Shown here: positions 62,611-64,000 of the stretch, one piece after another | Position numbering within the stretch: the first letter of the stretch is position 1 | How the letters are laid out: every line of letters starts with the position of its first letter | NCBI GenBank assembly: GCA_905331475.1 | Contig: CAJNYU010003079.1 | Span: 1-64,000, forward strand | From: Rotaria socialis | Lineage: Eukaryota; Rotifera; Eurotatoria; Philodinida; Philodinidae | Direction of reading: 5' to 3' | Length of the DNA: 64,000 bases | The notes under the pieces: model-generated | Seen by the model: only the letters and a program-made list of their open reading frames with translations | What the model was told of the DNA's origin: nothing | Databases searched by the model: none | Program-made: the position numbers and the translations under genes

Positions 62611-64000
62611 CTAATGCTTCATTTTATCCTTTAATTTACGAATATTATTTTCGGTCCTTTTAAAAACATCATGAGTAGGTGGTAAAATTTTGCGATTGAT
62701 ACCCATTGATTTTTCATAGTACTCTAATGCTTTTTCATAATTCTTCTTACTTTCGTATAACTTTCCTATATTATTGTAGATCCCCCCAATGTATGGGTGA
62801 TTACTGGGTAAAATTCTTTCTCGAATCTTCAGTGCTTTCCTATAATAATTCAGACTCAAGTCGTACTCTTCTTGCAAGTCATATGTGGCCCCTAAGTTAT
62901 TATAAGTCTTAGCCAGAGCAAGAGAATCAGATGGAAGAGTAGCTTCTTGGATTTCCACTGCTTTTTTCAGATTTATCAAGGCTTCATCATAATCTTCTCG
63001 AACGCTCCAATGTAGTCGTCCGATCCAGGTATAACACTCTCCAACGTCTGCATGATCTTGCCCCAAGAGTTGTTGCCGTGTACACAATGCTTCTTCGAGA
63101 TATTTGAGGCCTCCATCGGCATCCATACGTAAATTATACACCTTACCTAAACCGAATGCTGCATTTCCATTAGCCAGNCACTGCTTTTTTCAGATTTATC
63201 AAGGCTTCATCATAATCTTCTCGAACGCTCCAATGTAGTCGTCCGATCCAGGTATAACACTCTCCAACGTCTGCATGATCTTGCCCCAAGAGTTGTTGCC
63301 GTGTACACAATGCTTCTTCGAGATATTTGAGGCCTCCATCGGCATCCATACGTAAATTATACACCTTACCTAAACCGAATGCTGCATTTCCATTAGCCAG
63401 CTGAGCTTCGTTGCGCATTCTTTTATAGCATTTTCCCGCTTGCTTGTATTCACCCATCTCAAATAAAATTTTGCCAAGAGAATCCAAATCTGTATCCTCG
63501 CCAATTGTACTTTTCATGTATGAAAATGTTTCCTTCAAATGAAAGTCATCTTCACTTGCTAGCGTCACATGAACAATCCACATTCCTTCCTTCTTATTTT
63601 GTTCCACCTTTTCTATACGGAATAAAGCACCAAGCATAATCAACACTTCATCTTCATATTGAAAATAGCTTATTTTGCCGATGTCAGCAAAAGCTTTCGT
63701 TTGTAAGCGAGGGTCAATTGATATTTCGAAAAGAATTCGTTGAAAACCATCAGTCTTAGGTGTACATTGAATAAATTTGAGAGCAGTCGACCGATTACGA
63801 CTCGTTGATAAAAACGAATTCATCGAAAGAAATTCACCAATACTCTTCTTCATTAATTCAAGTTCATCACATCCAATCATTTGACCACGATAAACACGAA
63901 TTATATTTCGATTGTCACTTGTACGAATAAACTTTTCATGTTCATTTCTAATTCGTTTCGCTATATCAGTAATAAAGAATCGAAATGAAAATAGCATATC
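62611..64000 (-). CDS. ADP-ribosyltransferase fused to kinesin-light-chain-like TPRs, partial
   Basis: Runs from the right window edge to a stop at 62611; the N-terminal end is probably outside. The first part is an R-S-E type mono-ADP-ribosyltransferase domain: RVYRGQM (NAD-binding Arg), NSFLSTSRNRS (STS) and FQYEDEVLIM (catalytic ExE). Next come TPR units of the kinesin-light-chain type with 42-residue spacing: LALAKTYNNLGATYDLQEEY, IGGIYNNIGKLYESKKNYEK and HADVGECYTWIGRLHW. ART-TPR fusions are expanded in bdelloid rotifers; targets are unknown. The frame is broken at the N at 63178, where 222 bases are repeated; removing one copy restores a continuous protein, so the break is likely an assembly artefact and not a pseudogene. 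Confidence 0.85.
62956..63400. repeat. 222-bp exact duplication around a single N
   Basis: 62956-63177 and 63179-63400 appear identical over 222 bases, separated only by the ambiguous base at 63178. Both lie in the TPR region of the ART-TPR gene. The pattern is typical of two contigs overlapping at a scaffold join that were not merged. Confidence 0.9.

Overview
The window reads as nuclear DNA of a bdelloid rotifer. The sequence is AT-rich and has intron-dense animal genes with many introns of only about 45-70 bases. Three lineage-style markers support this: a histone H2A with an extended C-terminal tail instead of a canonical H2A/H2AX end, a group-3 LEA-like desiccation gene, and an ADP-ribosyltransferase fused to kinesin-light-chain-like TPRs. 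The assignment is inferred from gene content; no species is claimed.

Layout. 1-12 kb: an SH3BGR-like acidic protein (minus), a UBA protein with a weakly Pth2-like domain, TIMM9, a coiled-coil protein spread over many small exons (minus), and the LEA-like gene. 12-17.7 kb: no gene found. 17.7-25 kb: a long NCKAP5-like coiled-coil/low-complexity protein, convergent with a CCDC83-like coiled-coil protein. 26.4-32.5 kb: a secreted Cys-rich GPI-type protein, a divergent intron-containing H2A/H2B pair with a shared promoter, a short protein resembling only the C-terminal Spir-box/FYVE part of Spire, and NADH-cytochrome b5 reductase. 32.5-38 kb: gene-poor and repeat-rich, with a foldback element, a tRNA-like gene and a cluster of short inverted-repeat elements sharing CCCAGGTCGAACA ends. 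38-43 kb: CHMP1 (ESCRT-III), a Ca-site-less synaptotagmin-like protein and an ankyrin protein. 43-47.9 kb: no gene. 47.9-53 kb: two tandem zinc-finger paralogues. 54-61.8 kb: four plus-strand housekeeping genes close together (UROD, CNPase, NELF-C/D, hydroxypyruvate isomerase). 62.6-64 kb: the ART-TPR gene, running off the window and damaged by a sequence duplication beside an N.

For most multi-exon genes the exon joins were traced by hand and give reading frames divisible by three. The genes are mostly independent eukaryotic transcription units, not an operon or defence island. The features most worth following are the H2A tail, the LEA gene with its Cys heptads, the zinc-finger pair, the RRRRGW repeats of the SH3BGR-like protein, the Spire-like fragment gene, and the recurring GTTCG splice donors. 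No CRISPR array, rRNA, or plasmid or phage feature was seen.
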